From Acinetobacter sp. C32I (GTDB taxonomy: Bacteria; Pseudomonadota; Gammaproteobacteria; Pseudomonadales; Moraxellaceae): a stretch of DNA of 64,000 nt. Below are positions 42,843 to 51,375 of this stretch, piece after piece. Under the pieces are notes generated by a model that worked only from the letters and a program-made list of their open reading frames with translations, ran no database searches and was not told where the DNA came from. The number at the start of each line of letters is the position of its first letter. Position 1 is the first letter of the stretch. The stretch spans positions 1,054,001 through 1,118,000 of the forward strand of contig NZ_CP098480.1 in assembly GCF_023702715.1 (NCBI RefSeq). The letters are read 5' to 3'. Both the position numbers and the translations under genes were made by a program.

Positions 42843-42941
42843 TGCCCAAACTGTCATAAGAAGATGCATATCGTGAATGCTGAGGCAGATCGATTAGCAT
42901 TGAAAGAAAATATTTTTCATTTAATTAGTCAACTCAACTAA
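42843..42941 (+). pseudogene. Relic of an HNH endonuclease C-terminus
   Basis: Directly after the MazG stop and in the same frame, the DNA reads CPNCHKKMHIVNAEADRL and ends HLISQLN with a stop. The CPNCH-x-x-x-H pattern is the zinc/His end of HNH nucleases. It lacks its N-terminal part, so it is a recombination scar. Confidence 0.5.
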
Positions 42942-42985
42942 AATATTATTAAATATTAATTACATTTAATTAATCAGGAGGTTAA

Positions 42986-43588
42986 ATGTCTGCTAATTTA
43001 GGAACCATTCTTTCATTTATTGCTAGCCTCGCCATTGTCACACCCATCTTAAAATTTCTTTTTCTTTCTTCTTATCGTACTCATTTAAGAAGAAGTAAAT
43101 ATATTGAAAAAAGGAATTTGCTTCAAACCTATTATGATGAAACTTATTTAAAAAAAGATAAAAAATCTAAATTTATCCTGCAAGAAGATACGAACGTTTT
43201 AATGAGTAACGACAAATATTCTTATCAATTAATCTTTAAAATATTAGAATCGAATGCTCAATATTTCTACAAAGCAATAAATACCTTAAATTTTTGTAGC
43301 TGGTATTTAAAAGAAAAAACAGTTAATGGCAACTTCATACTAACTTGTAGATTTTCAAAGAAGACTTTGAAAATTATATTTGATGTCTACCTCACCATGT
43401 ATCTGTTCACAAGCACTTTTTGGCTTTTGGGTAATCTTTATTGTCTAATGACTAAAGCCAAACCTCTTAATAATATAGTTTTTGACATTATCATTATTTT
43501 AATAATGATATTTGCATTCCCTGCTGGCAAAGCTCGTGCGACATTAAAATTATCTGAAATTTTAGATATCAAATTTAAAAATGACTAA
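42986..43588 (+). CDS. Membrane protein of the accessory island
   Basis: A 200-residue protein with an N-terminal hydrophobic helix (IASLAIVTPILKFLFLS) and two more near residues 132-180 (a YLTMYLFTSTFWLLGNLYCL segment and FDIIIILIMIFAFPAG). Strong ribosome binding site AGGAGG. Third rightward gene of the island after HNH and MazG. Family unknown; may be an effector or an unrelated moron. Confidence 0.55.
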   Translation: MSANLGTILSFIASLAIVTPILKFLFLSSYRTHLRRSKYIEKRNLLQTYYDETYLKKDKKSKFILQEDTNVLMSNDKYSYQLIFKILESNAQYFYKAINTLNFCSWYLKEKTVNGNFILTCRFSKKTLKIIFDVYLTMYLFTSTFWLLGNLYCLMTKAKPLNNIVFDIIIILIMIFAFPAGKARATLKLSEILDIKFKND

Positions 43589-43665
43589 GCAAATACTGCT
43601 ATACCTTAGCAAGTTTTTTACTCTCTTTAAAATAATAAAGCCCATCTCCCGACAGGCTTTAACTT

Positions 43666-43926
43666 TTAACACTTATAAGAATCTTCCTGAGCCTTGCTAA
43701 ACTCTAATGACTCTTGAATCAGTCCATCCATAATATTAAAAACACGTTTCAGTTCTTGGAATACTGAGTCAGGTACATCATAGACTTTACCAACATACTC
43801 AATGTTCTTATCACATAGATGCCGAACAGCGCCAATCATCGCCGCTAGATCTGCAACTTGCTCATAAGCCAAAGCATAGCCATCTGCAACATCACTGGCA
43901 TCATACGATTGATTTTTGATTTCCAT
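43666..43926 (-). CDS. YDASDVAEG-family small phage protein, copy 3
   Basis: Start at ATG 43926 (MEIKNQSYDASDVADGYALA) with GAGGTGG upstream. 86 residues; more divergent than copies 1 and 2 but with the same YVGKVYDVPDSVFQEL core. It follows an HTH-like gene and the palindromic repeat array. Confidence 0.7.
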   Translation of the reverse strand: MEIKNQSYDASDVADGYALAYEQVADLAAMIGAVRHLCDKNIEYVGKVYDVPDSVFQELKRVFNIMDGLIQESLEFSKAQEDSYKC

Positions 43927-44006
43927 ATAGTCCACCTCGGGTTCTGAAATGCACTGTGCACTTCTTTTTCTATCGAGATAGATTATGTGCAATTATATTT
44001 GCACGG

Positions 44007-44291
44007 TCAAGATCCTATAGATTCGAGTTTTGCTAATGCTAGTGACTCAACGGCTTTTATTTTTTCTAACCGTTCTTTCCCAATCTTTATTAGATCAGAC
44101 CAAACACCAACTGGAACAGGTCTCGTACTTTGCATCCAGTGCGTAATACGTCTCTCATCAACAGCTAATGCAATAGCCATTGATTTTTTCCAACTATTCC
44201 CGAAATATGCTTTCCCGATTGATTCTAATAAATTTGGATCGTTTAAGTTGTCCATTAGTTCTGAACGAACACTATCATTTGATTCAGACAT
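44007..44291 (-). CDS. HTH-type DNA-binding phage protein
   Basis: A 94-residue protein with a helix-turn-helix-like segment (KKSMAIALAVDERRITHWMQ) in the middle. The gene is led by the repeat array at 44365-44547, which may be its own operator set. It could be an early regulator or an origin/partition-type binding protein. Confidence 0.55.
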   Translation of the reverse strand: MSESNDSVRSELMDNLNDPNLLESIGKAYFGNSWKKSMAIALAVDERRITHWMQSTRPVPVGVWSDLIKIGKERLEKIKAVESLALAKLESIGS

Positions 44292-44364
44292 ATATACCTT
44301 TTACTTAAGTAATTAAGTAAGTAAGCGCTTACTTATTAAAACTAGGCTTATTACACCATAAAAT

Positions 44365-44547
44365 TTAGTAAATACTAATTTTCAGGTTGTAAAAATTAGA
44401 TAAAAACTAACTTTAATTTGTAGAAAAATTAGCGAAATACTAACTTTAAGTTGTAGAAATTAGATAGGAACTAATTTTTAGGCGTAAAACCTAACTTTAA
44501 GTTGTAAAAATTAGATAAAAGCTAACTCCTAGTTAGATTTTATCTAA
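44365..44547. repeat. Array of about 31-bp repeats, each with a TTAG..CTAA dyad
   Basis: TTAG units start at 44365, 44396, 44429, 44460, 44511 and 44533 and each is followed after 6-7 bases by CTAA; a truncated unit lies at about 44491. The consensus between dyads is ACTTTAAGTTGTAAAAA. Spacing of 31-33 bp (three turns) points to cooperative protein binding: operator array, origin iterons or centromere-like site. Confidence 0.75.
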
Positions 44548-45041
44548 AATCCTATAAACCCATACCGACAATGCAACGCTGCCAAGCCACACTTAACGTC
44601 TTGTCGAGCATCGCTTTGAGTGCGTTCTTCATTGGCCATCTCAGACCATGACTGTCCTATAAAGTAACGATCAACCACGGCATCTAGCCATTCATCCATC
44701 ACTTCGCTCTGCCCCAAAATATCCAGTATCAGACGCTGTACAGCGCGAGCTTCATTGTCATTGATCTCACAAGTGGTCTTATTGCGCTTTGGTCGTGGTG
44801 GCTCGTAATCATTGGAGATATAGTCAGCAATGACTTGATTACGGTTCTTCTTTGTCAGCTTTTTTGCACGTCGGGTTTTGGCAGCGTTATCCATTGCGAT
44901 AGCAATTGGATTGATACTCTGGCCACATGGACCTGTATGACTGTAGAGCCAAGCTCCGAATTGGTAGAGCCAGCCTTCTAAATCGAATCGTGACCAATCA
45001 ATTGCCTGCATGATATGCATCTTTTCAATCACCAATGTCAT
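44544..45041 (-). CDS. Putative Q-like late regulator
   Basis: Start at 45041 (MTLVIEKMHIMQAIDWSRFD) with AGAGG upstream; 165 residues. The C-terminus (VDRYFIGQSWSEMANEERTQ, then DVKCGLAALHCRYGFIGF) resembles the sigma-region-4-like HTH of antitermination Q-type proteins, and the position after P-like is that of Q. A basic middle (TRRAKKLTKKNRNQ) could bind nucleic acid. Moderately supported. Confidence 0.5.
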   Translation of the reverse strand: MTLVIEKMHIMQAIDWSRFDLEGWLYQFGAWLYSHTGPCGQSINPIAIAMDNAAKTRRAKKLTKKNRNQVIADYISNDYEPPRPKRNKTTCEINDNEARAVQRLILDILGQSEVMDEWLDAVVDRYFIGQSWSEMANEERTQSDARQDVKCGLAALHCRYGFIGF

Positions 45042-45066
45042 TTTGTACCTCTTAGCAATTGCTCTA

Positions 45067-45669
45067 TCACGATGCCTTACCCTCATTGTATTTATTCACA
45101 CCACTGACCTGTGCGAGTAAATCCGCAGGACATGGCACGCCTTTGTGATTCCGAGCCTTAGGTTCAGCAATCGTTTTCTTAGGAATCCACATCACCTGAA
45201 CGCGTCCAGCTTTTTGCGCTTGGGCCAGATAGTCCTGATAAATATCGACGAATGCCTTGTGTGCCGCCCGCTGTGATTGATTGGCCAGAATGTACTGCAC
45301 CTCGTCCAAACATCGCTTTGCCAAGGTGCTAATTTTGAATTCAGGGTCATTGCTGAAATTCAGTGCTTTGGCCCATGCCTGTTCTGCTGTCCACCACTCA
45401 CCTGCCTGTACACACCAGCTACGAAATTCAGGCAGCTTGGGACACCATTTTTCCGAATTCATCCGATTCAAGCCGCGTTGTAGTTCGATTGGCGTCAACC
45501 CATTCAGCACCGTACAGGTCAAATTACGGAGTTTCTCGTTGCTCAGATGACCATAAGTTTTCTGGAACTCTGTTCCGTAGATATCTTCGAGTCGGGTTAG
45601 AACCATTTCCGCAATTTCAACTGGAAAATTCACGGCAAAAGCACTTTGAAAAAGTTCGATGTTGCTCAT
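45067..45669 (-). CDS. Replication protein P-like
   Basis: A 200-residue protein overlapping the O-like gene by four bases. MSNIELFQSAFAVNFPVEIA and LNGLTPIELQRGLNRMNSEK fit the lambda P helicase-loader family. It would recruit the host DnaB helicase to the origin set by the O-like protein. Confidence 0.75.
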   Translation of the reverse strand: MSNIELFQSAFAVNFPVEIAEMVLTRLEDIYGTEFQKTYGHLSNEKLRNLTCTVLNGLTPIELQRGLNRMNSEKWCPKLPEFRSWCVQAGEWWTAEQAWAKALNFSNDPEFKISTLAKRCLDEVQYILANQSQRAAHKAFVDIYQDYLAQAQKAGRVQVMWIPKKTIAEPKARNHKGVPCPADLLAQVSGVNKYNEGKAS

Positions 45670-46535
45670 GGATAATCTCCTACGTCACGCATTGGTGCAG
45701 GTTCATCCAAGCCGAATCGCTTCTGGTAGGGTTGTTGCCCGTAATGGTTCGGTTGCCTGCCTGTTGGTGATTTCAGCGGGTAAATATCCTGATAATTATT
45801 CACCGTTGACTGGTCGAGGATGACGTTGGCCTGATCTTTGAAATCATCCCGAAGTTTTTTCAGGATGATTTTGGCTGCCCGTTCCGTCAGTGGTTTTTTG
45901 ATGGTCTTTCGCATTTCGACAAATCCGAGCCATACATCCCGATCGACGTTTGGGTATTGGGATAGATCCATACTGCTGGCATCAAATATTTTTGGTTTAG
46001 GCGAAGGTTTTTCAGGCGGAGGGACATAAGAATTATTTGCAGTAATCTCTGTAGTATTCTCTGTAGTAATCTTTGTATAAACGGATGAAGGATTTCTATC
46101 ACCGCGGATGCAGGATTTCTTCTCCCCCGAATATAAGTTTTGTTCTTCCCCGAATGCAGGATTTCGCGTTCGGGGATTTACGATCTGTTGTTCGCCATTT
46201 TCTTCTGAATAAATACAGTTTTCGAACCATTGATCGAAGGCTTCAACGTCAAGTTTGAAATACAGTTTATGTTCTAGACGTTTTTCTGTTTCGAACAGAA
46301 TGCCGAGATCTTTAAGTAATTTACGTGCTGTTTTCTGCTGGCTATAGGTCATGCCTGTTTCTTTCAGCCATTCTTCAGAGGTTTTATATACCCCAAGTTC
46401 ATGGTCTGTTTTATCGTGCCAGTACACGAGCTGGCTTAAAAAGATGCCTGCTAGTGGGCTGCCAAGATATAGGCCAAGCTGCGGAAAGTAGGCAATCGCC
46501 CTTCCTAGACCCTTTAAGGTTGAGTAATGGCTCAT
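45666..46535 (-). CDS. Replication initiator O-like protein
   Basis: A 289-residue protein. The first 100 residues form a winged-helix-like domain (LGSPLAGIFLSQLVYWHD, EEWLKETGMTYSQQKTARKL). A low-complexity linker around residues 120-180 is encoded by iterons, as in lambda O. AAGGAG lies upstream. It probably binds these iterons to open the origin. Confidence 0.8.
   Translation of the reverse strand: MSHYSTLKGLGRAIAYFPQLGLYLGSPLAGIFLSQLVYWHDKTDHELGVYKTSEEWLKETGMTYSQQKTARKLLKDLGILFETEKRLEHKLYFKLDVEAFDQWFENCIYSEENGEQQIVNPRTRNPAFGEEQNLYSGEKKSCIRGDRNPSSVYTKITTENTTEITANNSYVPPPEKPSPKPKIFDASSMDLSQYPNVDRDVWLGFVEMRKTIKKPLTERAAKIILKKLRDDFKDQANVILDQSTVNNYQDIYPLKSPTGRQPNHYGQQPYQKRFGLDEPAPMRDVGDYP
46082..46165. 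repeat. Iteron array, probable replication origin
   Basis: Four copies with exact 23-bp period start at 46082, 46105, 46128 and 46151. The core on the plus strand is CGRATGCAGGATTTC; the third copy is degenerate. They lie inside the O-like gene, as lambda ori lies inside O. Confidence 0.8.
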
Positions 46536-46723
46536 GTCATCTCCTTTTGAGCATACAAAGCTCTACTTAGAAATTTAGAAACGTCATTGCTAATCACACG
46601 GCAGTTTTTAGAAATATGGTTTTCGATATGGCGATCTGCGCCCATATCCAAAATGATTTGCGTCGAATCATCGGAATTGTGTTTATCTTTGCCAGACGGT
46701 TTTGCTAGATTGTGTTCGTTCAT
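46532..46723 (-). CDS. Small hypothetical early protein
   Basis: A 63-residue, charged protein (MNEHNLAKPSGKDKHNSDDS). Its end overlaps the O-like start by four bases (ATGA), which supports it as a real gene. Not recognised. Confidence 0.45.
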   Translation of the reverse strand: MNEHNLAKPSGKDKHNSDDSTQIILDMGADRHIENHISKNCRVISNDVSKFLSRALYAQKEMT

Positions 46724-46798
46724 ATTTTTGTCTCGCTTAGCAAGTATGAATAAAAGGTCATAAAACCGCTTCCGCTGCTAATAACAGGAAGCGGTTTC

Positions 46799-47251
46799 TT
46801 ATTGGCTCTGAATGCAGGCTTTAATTTGTTGCTCAAGCGTGGCAAGCAGTACATGCATGTCGTGTATGACCTTGGCCATGTCTATTGCCTCGCCTTTTGT
46901 TATTCGTCCATCCGCAAGCATTTCTCTAAATTGCTTACTTACGTTGCCTTTCTTGATGCCGATATTTAGAAAGGTATCCATCAGGCAACTGTCTCTTTTG
47001 CTTTCAGGTATATCTGGTAAGTCGATGGCTGCTTTGCCATGTTCTGCACAGATCGCCTGTAATATTCGAAAATCTCCTGTTATGCCCATCAGCTTTGTAG
47101 CTTCGAGCAAAGTCAGGTGATGTGTTTCCGTATTTGGGTTGACCTTGCTGTTGAGTACCGCAGGGCTTTTGATGCCCATGCGTGATGCAAGCGCATTTGC
47201 CCCGCCTTTAAAGTCGTGAACCGTGTGGTAAGCCGCATCTAATATGTTCAT
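46799..47251 (-). CDS. CII family transcription regulator
   Basis: A 150-residue protein. MNILDAAYHTVHDFKGGANA and LASRMGIKSPAVLNSKVNPN match the phage CII-type HTH family (PF06892), and THHLTLLEATKLMGITGDF follows. It lies after the Cro-like gene in the leftward early operon. Confidence 0.85.
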   Translation of the reverse strand: MNILDAAYHTVHDFKGGANALASRMGIKSPAVLNSKVNPNTETHHLTLLEATKLMGITGDFRILQAICAEHGKAAIDLPDIPESKRDSCLMDTFLNIGIKKGNVSKQFREMLADGRITKGEAIDMAKVIHDMHVLLATLEQQIKACIQSQ

Positions 47252-47275
47252 TGCGAGTCCTTTTGAACGTGTTTA

Positions 47276-47527
47276 TTAGATAGCTACTTCATTACCATTT
47301 TGATTAGGTAATGTTTGAACTGGATACAACCCAAAATGTTGTAAGACTTCCTGTTCCGAAACTTGTCCATTGCTGGCTGTAACTAATGCAGTGCGGAGTT
47401 TCCTACGTGGTTCTTTATATCCATATAAAAGATGTGTCTTTAGATAACCACTTGTTGTGCCAGCAGCTTTTGCATACTTTTCCAATTGCTCAGGAGTCAT
47501 TTTTAAAATGAAGTCTCTAAATCGCAT
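47276..47527 (-). CDS. Cro-like regulator
   Basis: Start at 47527 (MRFRDFILKMTPEQLEKYAK) with GAGAGG upstream; 83 residues. The N-terminal half is helix-turn-helix-like (EQLEKYAKAAGTTSGYLKTH). First gene leftward of the operator region, facing the repressor, hence Cro-like. Confidence 0.75.
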   Translation of the reverse strand: MRFRDFILKMTPEQLEKYAKAAGTTSGYLKTHLLYGYKEPRRKLRTALVTASNGQVSEQEVLQHFGLYPVQTLPNQNGNEVAI

Positions 47528-47550
47528 AGATTGATCCTCTCTAACCAATC

Positions 47551-47700
47551 CAAATATTACCTTTATGGTAATGTAAATACAACCTTTTTTCTTGTTTACC
47601 TTTAAGGTGATAAAAGTAAAATTACACCTACATGGTATTTTTTCTTTAAAAACTACCTATTAGGTATTTTTCCGTAGCAAATATAGCTAAATGTTGAGTT
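47551..47700. promoter_or_regulatory. Early leftward promoter with repressor operators
   Basis: Leftward promoter TTGTAT (47577-47582), 17 bp, TAATAT (47554-47559) with operator ATTACCTTTATGGTAAT lying between and across the boxes. Further TACC..GGTA-like sites: TTTACCTTTAAGGTGATAAA (about 47595), ACACCTACATGGTAT (about 47624) and CTACCTATTAGGTAT (about 47655). The same site recurs at 51690. Confidence 0.8.
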
Positions 47701-47705
47701 AATTT

Positions 47706-48083
47706 ATGGACAGCAAAACGATTAGATATAACAACACCCGAATCTTGGTTGACCAAGTTGGCGGTGTGTCTAACTTTGCTAATAAGATTAATAAAGGTCA
47801 ATCTCAAACTAGTCAGTTCGCAGGTACGACACCAATTAAAGGCATTGGTAACAAAGTAGCTCGTGAAATTGAAGATGCTTTTGGAAAGCCGCATGGATGG
47901 TTGGATGTTTCACATCAAGAGGATAGCAATTTTCCTTCTAATAATTTAAACGCACATACTTCAGTTGTAAGTAATAAAGAATTGGAAGCTTTGTTTAAGT
48001 CTCTAATTGATCTCGATTCTCAGGGAAAACTTTCAAGAGATTTAATAAAAGCGCTTAAAACAATAATAAGCTCATTAAATTAA
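47706..48083 (+). CDS. Phage repressor, CI-like, without peptidase domain
   Basis: A 125-residue protein. Residues about 8-68 form an XRE-type HTH (LVDQVGGVSNFANKINKGQS, ending HGWLDV) like the N-terminal part of Acinetobacter LexA/S24-type repressors. The S24 self-cleavage domain is absent; instead there is a short helical tail. It faces the Cro-like gene over the operators. Either a naturally short repressor or a truncated one. Confidence 0.75.
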   Translation: MDSKTIRYNNTRILVDQVGGVSNFANKINKGQSQTSQFAGTTPIKGIGNKVAREIEDAFGKPHGWLDVSHQEDSNFPSNNLNAHTSVVSNKELEALFKSLIDLDSQGKLSRDLIKALKTIISSLN

Positions 48084-48301
48084 AATCATCAAAAACCTTG
48101 AACCTAAAAACGATTAAATATTATAATAAAGAAATAAGTATCAATTTATAAGCAAATGATTAGCATCCAATACTATTTTTTGAAATTGCAAATCAATCTC
48201 AAAAATACAACTCATAAATTCAGTATGGAATAAAATCATTGTGATTATGAAGTATAGATTGAAATTATTACTGCATACGATTCATTTTTAGGTAAAAATT
48301 A

Positions 48302-50443
48302 ATGCTCAACAGAAATGAAATTATAGATATTTACAAAAGCTATGGATTTACTTTTGAAAGATCATCAGAATATTCAAATATTTTAATATTCACTATTCAA
48401 TCGGGGCATTATCACAATGCAGACATAATAGATTTAGACTACCCTAATAACAATTCGGCTTATGAAAGTGCATTTAAAGATTATAGTACGTCAGGCTATG
48501 CATGTATCAAAAGAAAATTCACAAGTATTGAAAGTGTTAAAAATGGACTTTTCGAAGGTTTTTTTTCTGTTGAAAACACAAAAAACCATTTAAATAAAGA
48601 ATATGAAACTCATGTCAATCAAATTATCCGAAGTTTTCCAGATAATAGTGAATACAAATATATAAATTCTACTTACGAGATAAATAATAAGAAAGGCGAG
48701 TTAAATCCAATTACTGAGATAACAAGCAGATTAAATGACAAACGACCAATTTTATTTATCATTGAAGCAGCCGCAGGATTTGGGAAAACATGTACAGCTT
48801 ATGAAATACTTGATCATATTGTAAAAAAAGAAAAGAATATGGTTCCATTATTTAGTGAACTATCTAGGAATAGACAAGCAAAGATTTTCCACTATGTCCT
48901 TCTAGATGAAATTGATCGTAGTTTTCCCAACTTAAAATCACAACTTGTAAAAGACCAGATATTGAATGGAAAAGTACCAGTTATATTAGATGGTTTTGAT
49001 GAATTATTGCATAACCCTAACAAGCATGACTATAGCAATTCATCTACATATAATACGGAACCTATGCTTGAAACTATTAGTGATTTATTAAATGAATCTG
49101 CAAAAATAATTCTAACATCAAGAAGAACTGCCTTATTTGATGGTGATGATTTTGCTGAATGGGTTGAGGAGCATAAAGTTTCATTTGATATATATAGAAT
49201 TAAAATTAATGAACCTACAATTACAGATTGGCTTCCTCCAGAACGGTTCCAAAAACTAAGTAGAACCAACTACCCAATATTAAAACTGAATAATCCTGTG
49301 CTACTCTCCTTTTTACGTTTTATTTCAGATGAAGACTATTGCAGCTGCATAGAAAATCCTGAGCTGATTATAGAGAAATATTTCTTAAGTATGTTAGAGC
49401 GAGAAAGAAAGCGTCAAGCTCTTCAGCTATTACCAGCAGAACAATCATTAATATTAAAAAGTATTGCTCAATACTTTATAGTTAATAACTTTACAACCGA
49501 AGAAAAAGAGTTTTTACATTTACATATTGAAGAAAATTTTGAACCATTACTAGAAAATGCTAGAAAATATTATCAAACTGAAGACAGACCAACAACTAAT
49601 GAACTTATAAATAAATTAACTAGCCATGCCCTTCTTGACAGATCTGGAGTTGGTGAGGAAAAAATTGGTTTTGTTAATGATTTTGTATTAGGTCACTATG
49701 TCGTTCCAAATATTAACGATACTGCTGAGTGGTTAGGTGATAAAATTTTTATTGAACCAGCTGTAACCGCGACAACGCCTACCAGTGAAGACAAAAGAAG
49801 GAAGCTTTGGGAAAGCCTAGATACTTATTTCTATGTAGAAGATAATGATTTAAATTTGAAAGTAAATACCTCTGTAAAGCTTAGAAGTGGAATATTTTTT
49901 AACTTAACAGATCAACTATTAGATAGGCTTAATTTTCAAAATATAACTATTGGAAGTGATAATTATAGAGTTGAAAATTTTACTTTCTATAATTGCATGT
50001 TTTCAAATATAAATTTTAATTTAGATAACTTTAAAGACGTTGCTTTTGTTCAATGTAAGTTTTTTGATTGTTATTATAATGGATATTCATCTTCATTAAT
50101 TGAAATGGGATGTACTGGGCAAAATGATAATTTCTTTGATTTCATCTCTAGCCTTAATAAAGAAAATGAACTTTCGGATATTACAGTTAATGAGAATAAT
50201 TTTTCTGATATTGAATTATCAATATTAGATAAGTTTTGGCCTAAAGGAAGCTCTTCTATACACAAGCATAGACACCACAATGCAATCTGTGGACACTCTA
50301 AATACAATTTAACAGATCTATTTATGAGCATAAAAAATTTAAAAAAGAGAAAGGTTTTACTTACTCCGGATAAAGAGGATTTTTATGAATTAAATTTTGA
50401 GTTCCTTTCACAAATCAAAGCTGCACTTGGGAAAAATGATTAA
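48302..50443 (+). CDS. NACHT-type STAND NTPase
   Basis: A 713-residue protein. Walker A is EAAAGFGKT (residues about 155-163), Walker B is PVILDGFDEL (about 226-235), the classical NACHT signature, and ILTSRRT (about 270-276) is the sensor-like motif. Residues 300-480 are helical (winged-helix/arm region), and about 530-595 is a pentapeptide/beta-helix-like C-terminus (FQNITIGSD, FTFYNCMFSNINF). The first 150 residues have no known effector domain. Very AT-rich. Next gene overlaps by one base (TAATG). Bacterial NACHT proteins are known antiphage sensors. Confidence 0.8.
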   Translation: MLNRNEIIDIYKSYGFTFERSSEYSNILIFTIQSGHYHNADIIDLDYPNNNSAYESAFKDYSTSGYACIKRKFTSIESVKNGLFEGFFSVENTKNHLNKEYETHVNQIIRSFPDNSEYKYINSTYEINNKKGELNPITEITSRLNDKRPILFIIEAAAGFGKTCTAYEILDHIVKKEKNMVPLFSELSRNRQAKIFHYVLLDEIDRSFPNLKSQLVKDQILNGKVPVILDGFDELLHNPNKHDYSNSSTYNTEPMLETISDLLNESAKIILTSRRTALFDGDDFAEWVEEHKVSFDIYRIKINEPTITDWLPPERFQKLSRTNYPILKLNNPVLLSFLRFISDEDYCSCIENPELIIEKYFLSMLERERKRQALQLLPAEQSLILKSIAQYFIVNNFTTEEKEFLHLHIEENFEPLLENARKYYQTEDRPTTNELINKLTSHALLDRSGVGEEKIGFVNDFVLGHYVVPNINDTAEWLGDKIFIEPAVTATTPTSEDKRRKLWESLDTYFYVEDNDLNLKVNTSVKLRSGIFFNLTDQLLDRLNFQNITIGSDNYRVENFTFYNCMFSNINFNLDNFKDVAFVQCKFFDCYYNGYSSSLIEMGCTGQNDNFFDFISSLNKENELSDITVNENNFSDIELSILDKFWPKGSSSIHKHRHHNAICGHSKYNLTDLFMSIKNLKKRKVLLTPDKEDFYELNFEFLSQIKAALGKND

Positions 50444-51339
50444 TGTCTCCTCAAAATACACACTACCAAAGAATTTTAAATATTTTAACCCAACAGATTG
50501 AAGGTGAATTTAACAAAATTGGTTTACTGTATCGATTATTTGGAAGAGTAAAATCACCAAATTCTTTACAAAGCAAACTAGATCTTAAGCCTGGAAAATA
50601 TCAACCAGATGATGGCGGTAAAAAGATTCAAGATGTCATTGGATTAAGAATTACTTTATATTTCACAGATGATATTGATATAACAATCGAAATATTGAAA
50701 AAAATATTTAAGTGGGATCAAGATTCTTCTAATATTGATGACTACTCACAAAGTACATTTGATGCAACTAAATGCAATTTAATTTTTGGTTTACCTCAAG
50801 AACTTTGCACTAGTAAATATTTAGATAACGAAGGATTATGCGACAATACTTTCGAAATACAAATACGCACTGTGTTCTCTGAGGGGTGGCATGAGGTTGA
50901 GCATGATCTTCGATATAAACATAAAGAAGATTGGAATGATTTTAATGAATCTTATAGAACACTTAATGGTTTTTTAGCAAGTCTTGAAACTATTGATTGG
51001 GGTATTTTACAACTATTATCCGACTTAACATGGAAACATTATAAAAATAAAAATTGGGAAGCTATGCTAAGAAACAAAATGAGAGTTCGTATCACAAACC
51101 CAACCGAAAACTTAGATAGTAAAATCATTGATATACTTAACGCAGACCCAGCTGGCATTGGTAAACAAATTTTTAGATCAAATAGGAAAAAAATATTACA
51201 TTTTATTTTTGAACATAAATTACAGATCCCATTAACTCTTAACAATCTTATTTATATTATTAATGAGGTTGAAAATTTAAATCCTAATATTACGAAATTA
51301 ACCCCTACACCTATTCTTAATAAAATTAGGAATAAATGA
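50443..51339 (+). CDS. RelA/SpoT-type nucleotide pyrophosphokinase (toxSAS/CapRel-like)
   Basis: A 298-residue protein. GRVKSPNSLQSKL (residues 34-46) is the basic substrate motif, IQDVIGLRI (62-70) carries Asp64, and FEIQIRTVFSEGWHEVEHDL (137-156) carries Glu138 and the EVEHDL end, so catalytic residues appear intact. The C-terminal 100 residues are helical and unrecognised. No hydrolase domain. It may make toxic alarmones or pyrophosphorylate tRNA, as small toxic family members do. Translationally coupled to the NACHT gene. Confidence 0.8.
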   Translation: MSPQNTHYQRILNILTQQIEGEFNKIGLLYRLFGRVKSPNSLQSKLDLKPGKYQPDDGGKKIQDVIGLRITLYFTDDIDITIEILKKIFKWDQDSSNIDDYSQSTFDATKCNLIFGLPQELCTSKYLDNEGLCDNTFEIQIRTVFSEGWHEVEHDLRYKHKEDWNDFNESYRTLNGFLASLETIDWGILQLLSDLTWKHYKNKNWEAMLRNKMRVRITNPTENLDSKIIDILNADPAGIGKQIFRSNRKKILHFIFEHKLQIPLTLNNLIYIINEVENLNPNITKLTPTPILNKIRNK

Positions 51340-51354
51340 AAGGGTTAATATAGG

Positions 51355-51375
51355 GAAGGTGATAATTTCACCTTC
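51355..51375 (+). terminator. Hairpin after the NACHT/RelA-SpoT operon
   Basis: GAAGGTG-ataattt-CACCTTC, 16 bases after the stop; the T run is weak. Confidence 0.5.

Noticed and set aside
44365..44547. Possible CRISPR array
   Set aside because: Repeats are contiguous with internal dyads, no unique spacers, no cas genes nearby.
45363..45770. 135-codon rightward frame inside the replication genes
   Set aside because: Shadow of the P- and O-like genes on the other strand; no ribosome binding site and odd composition.
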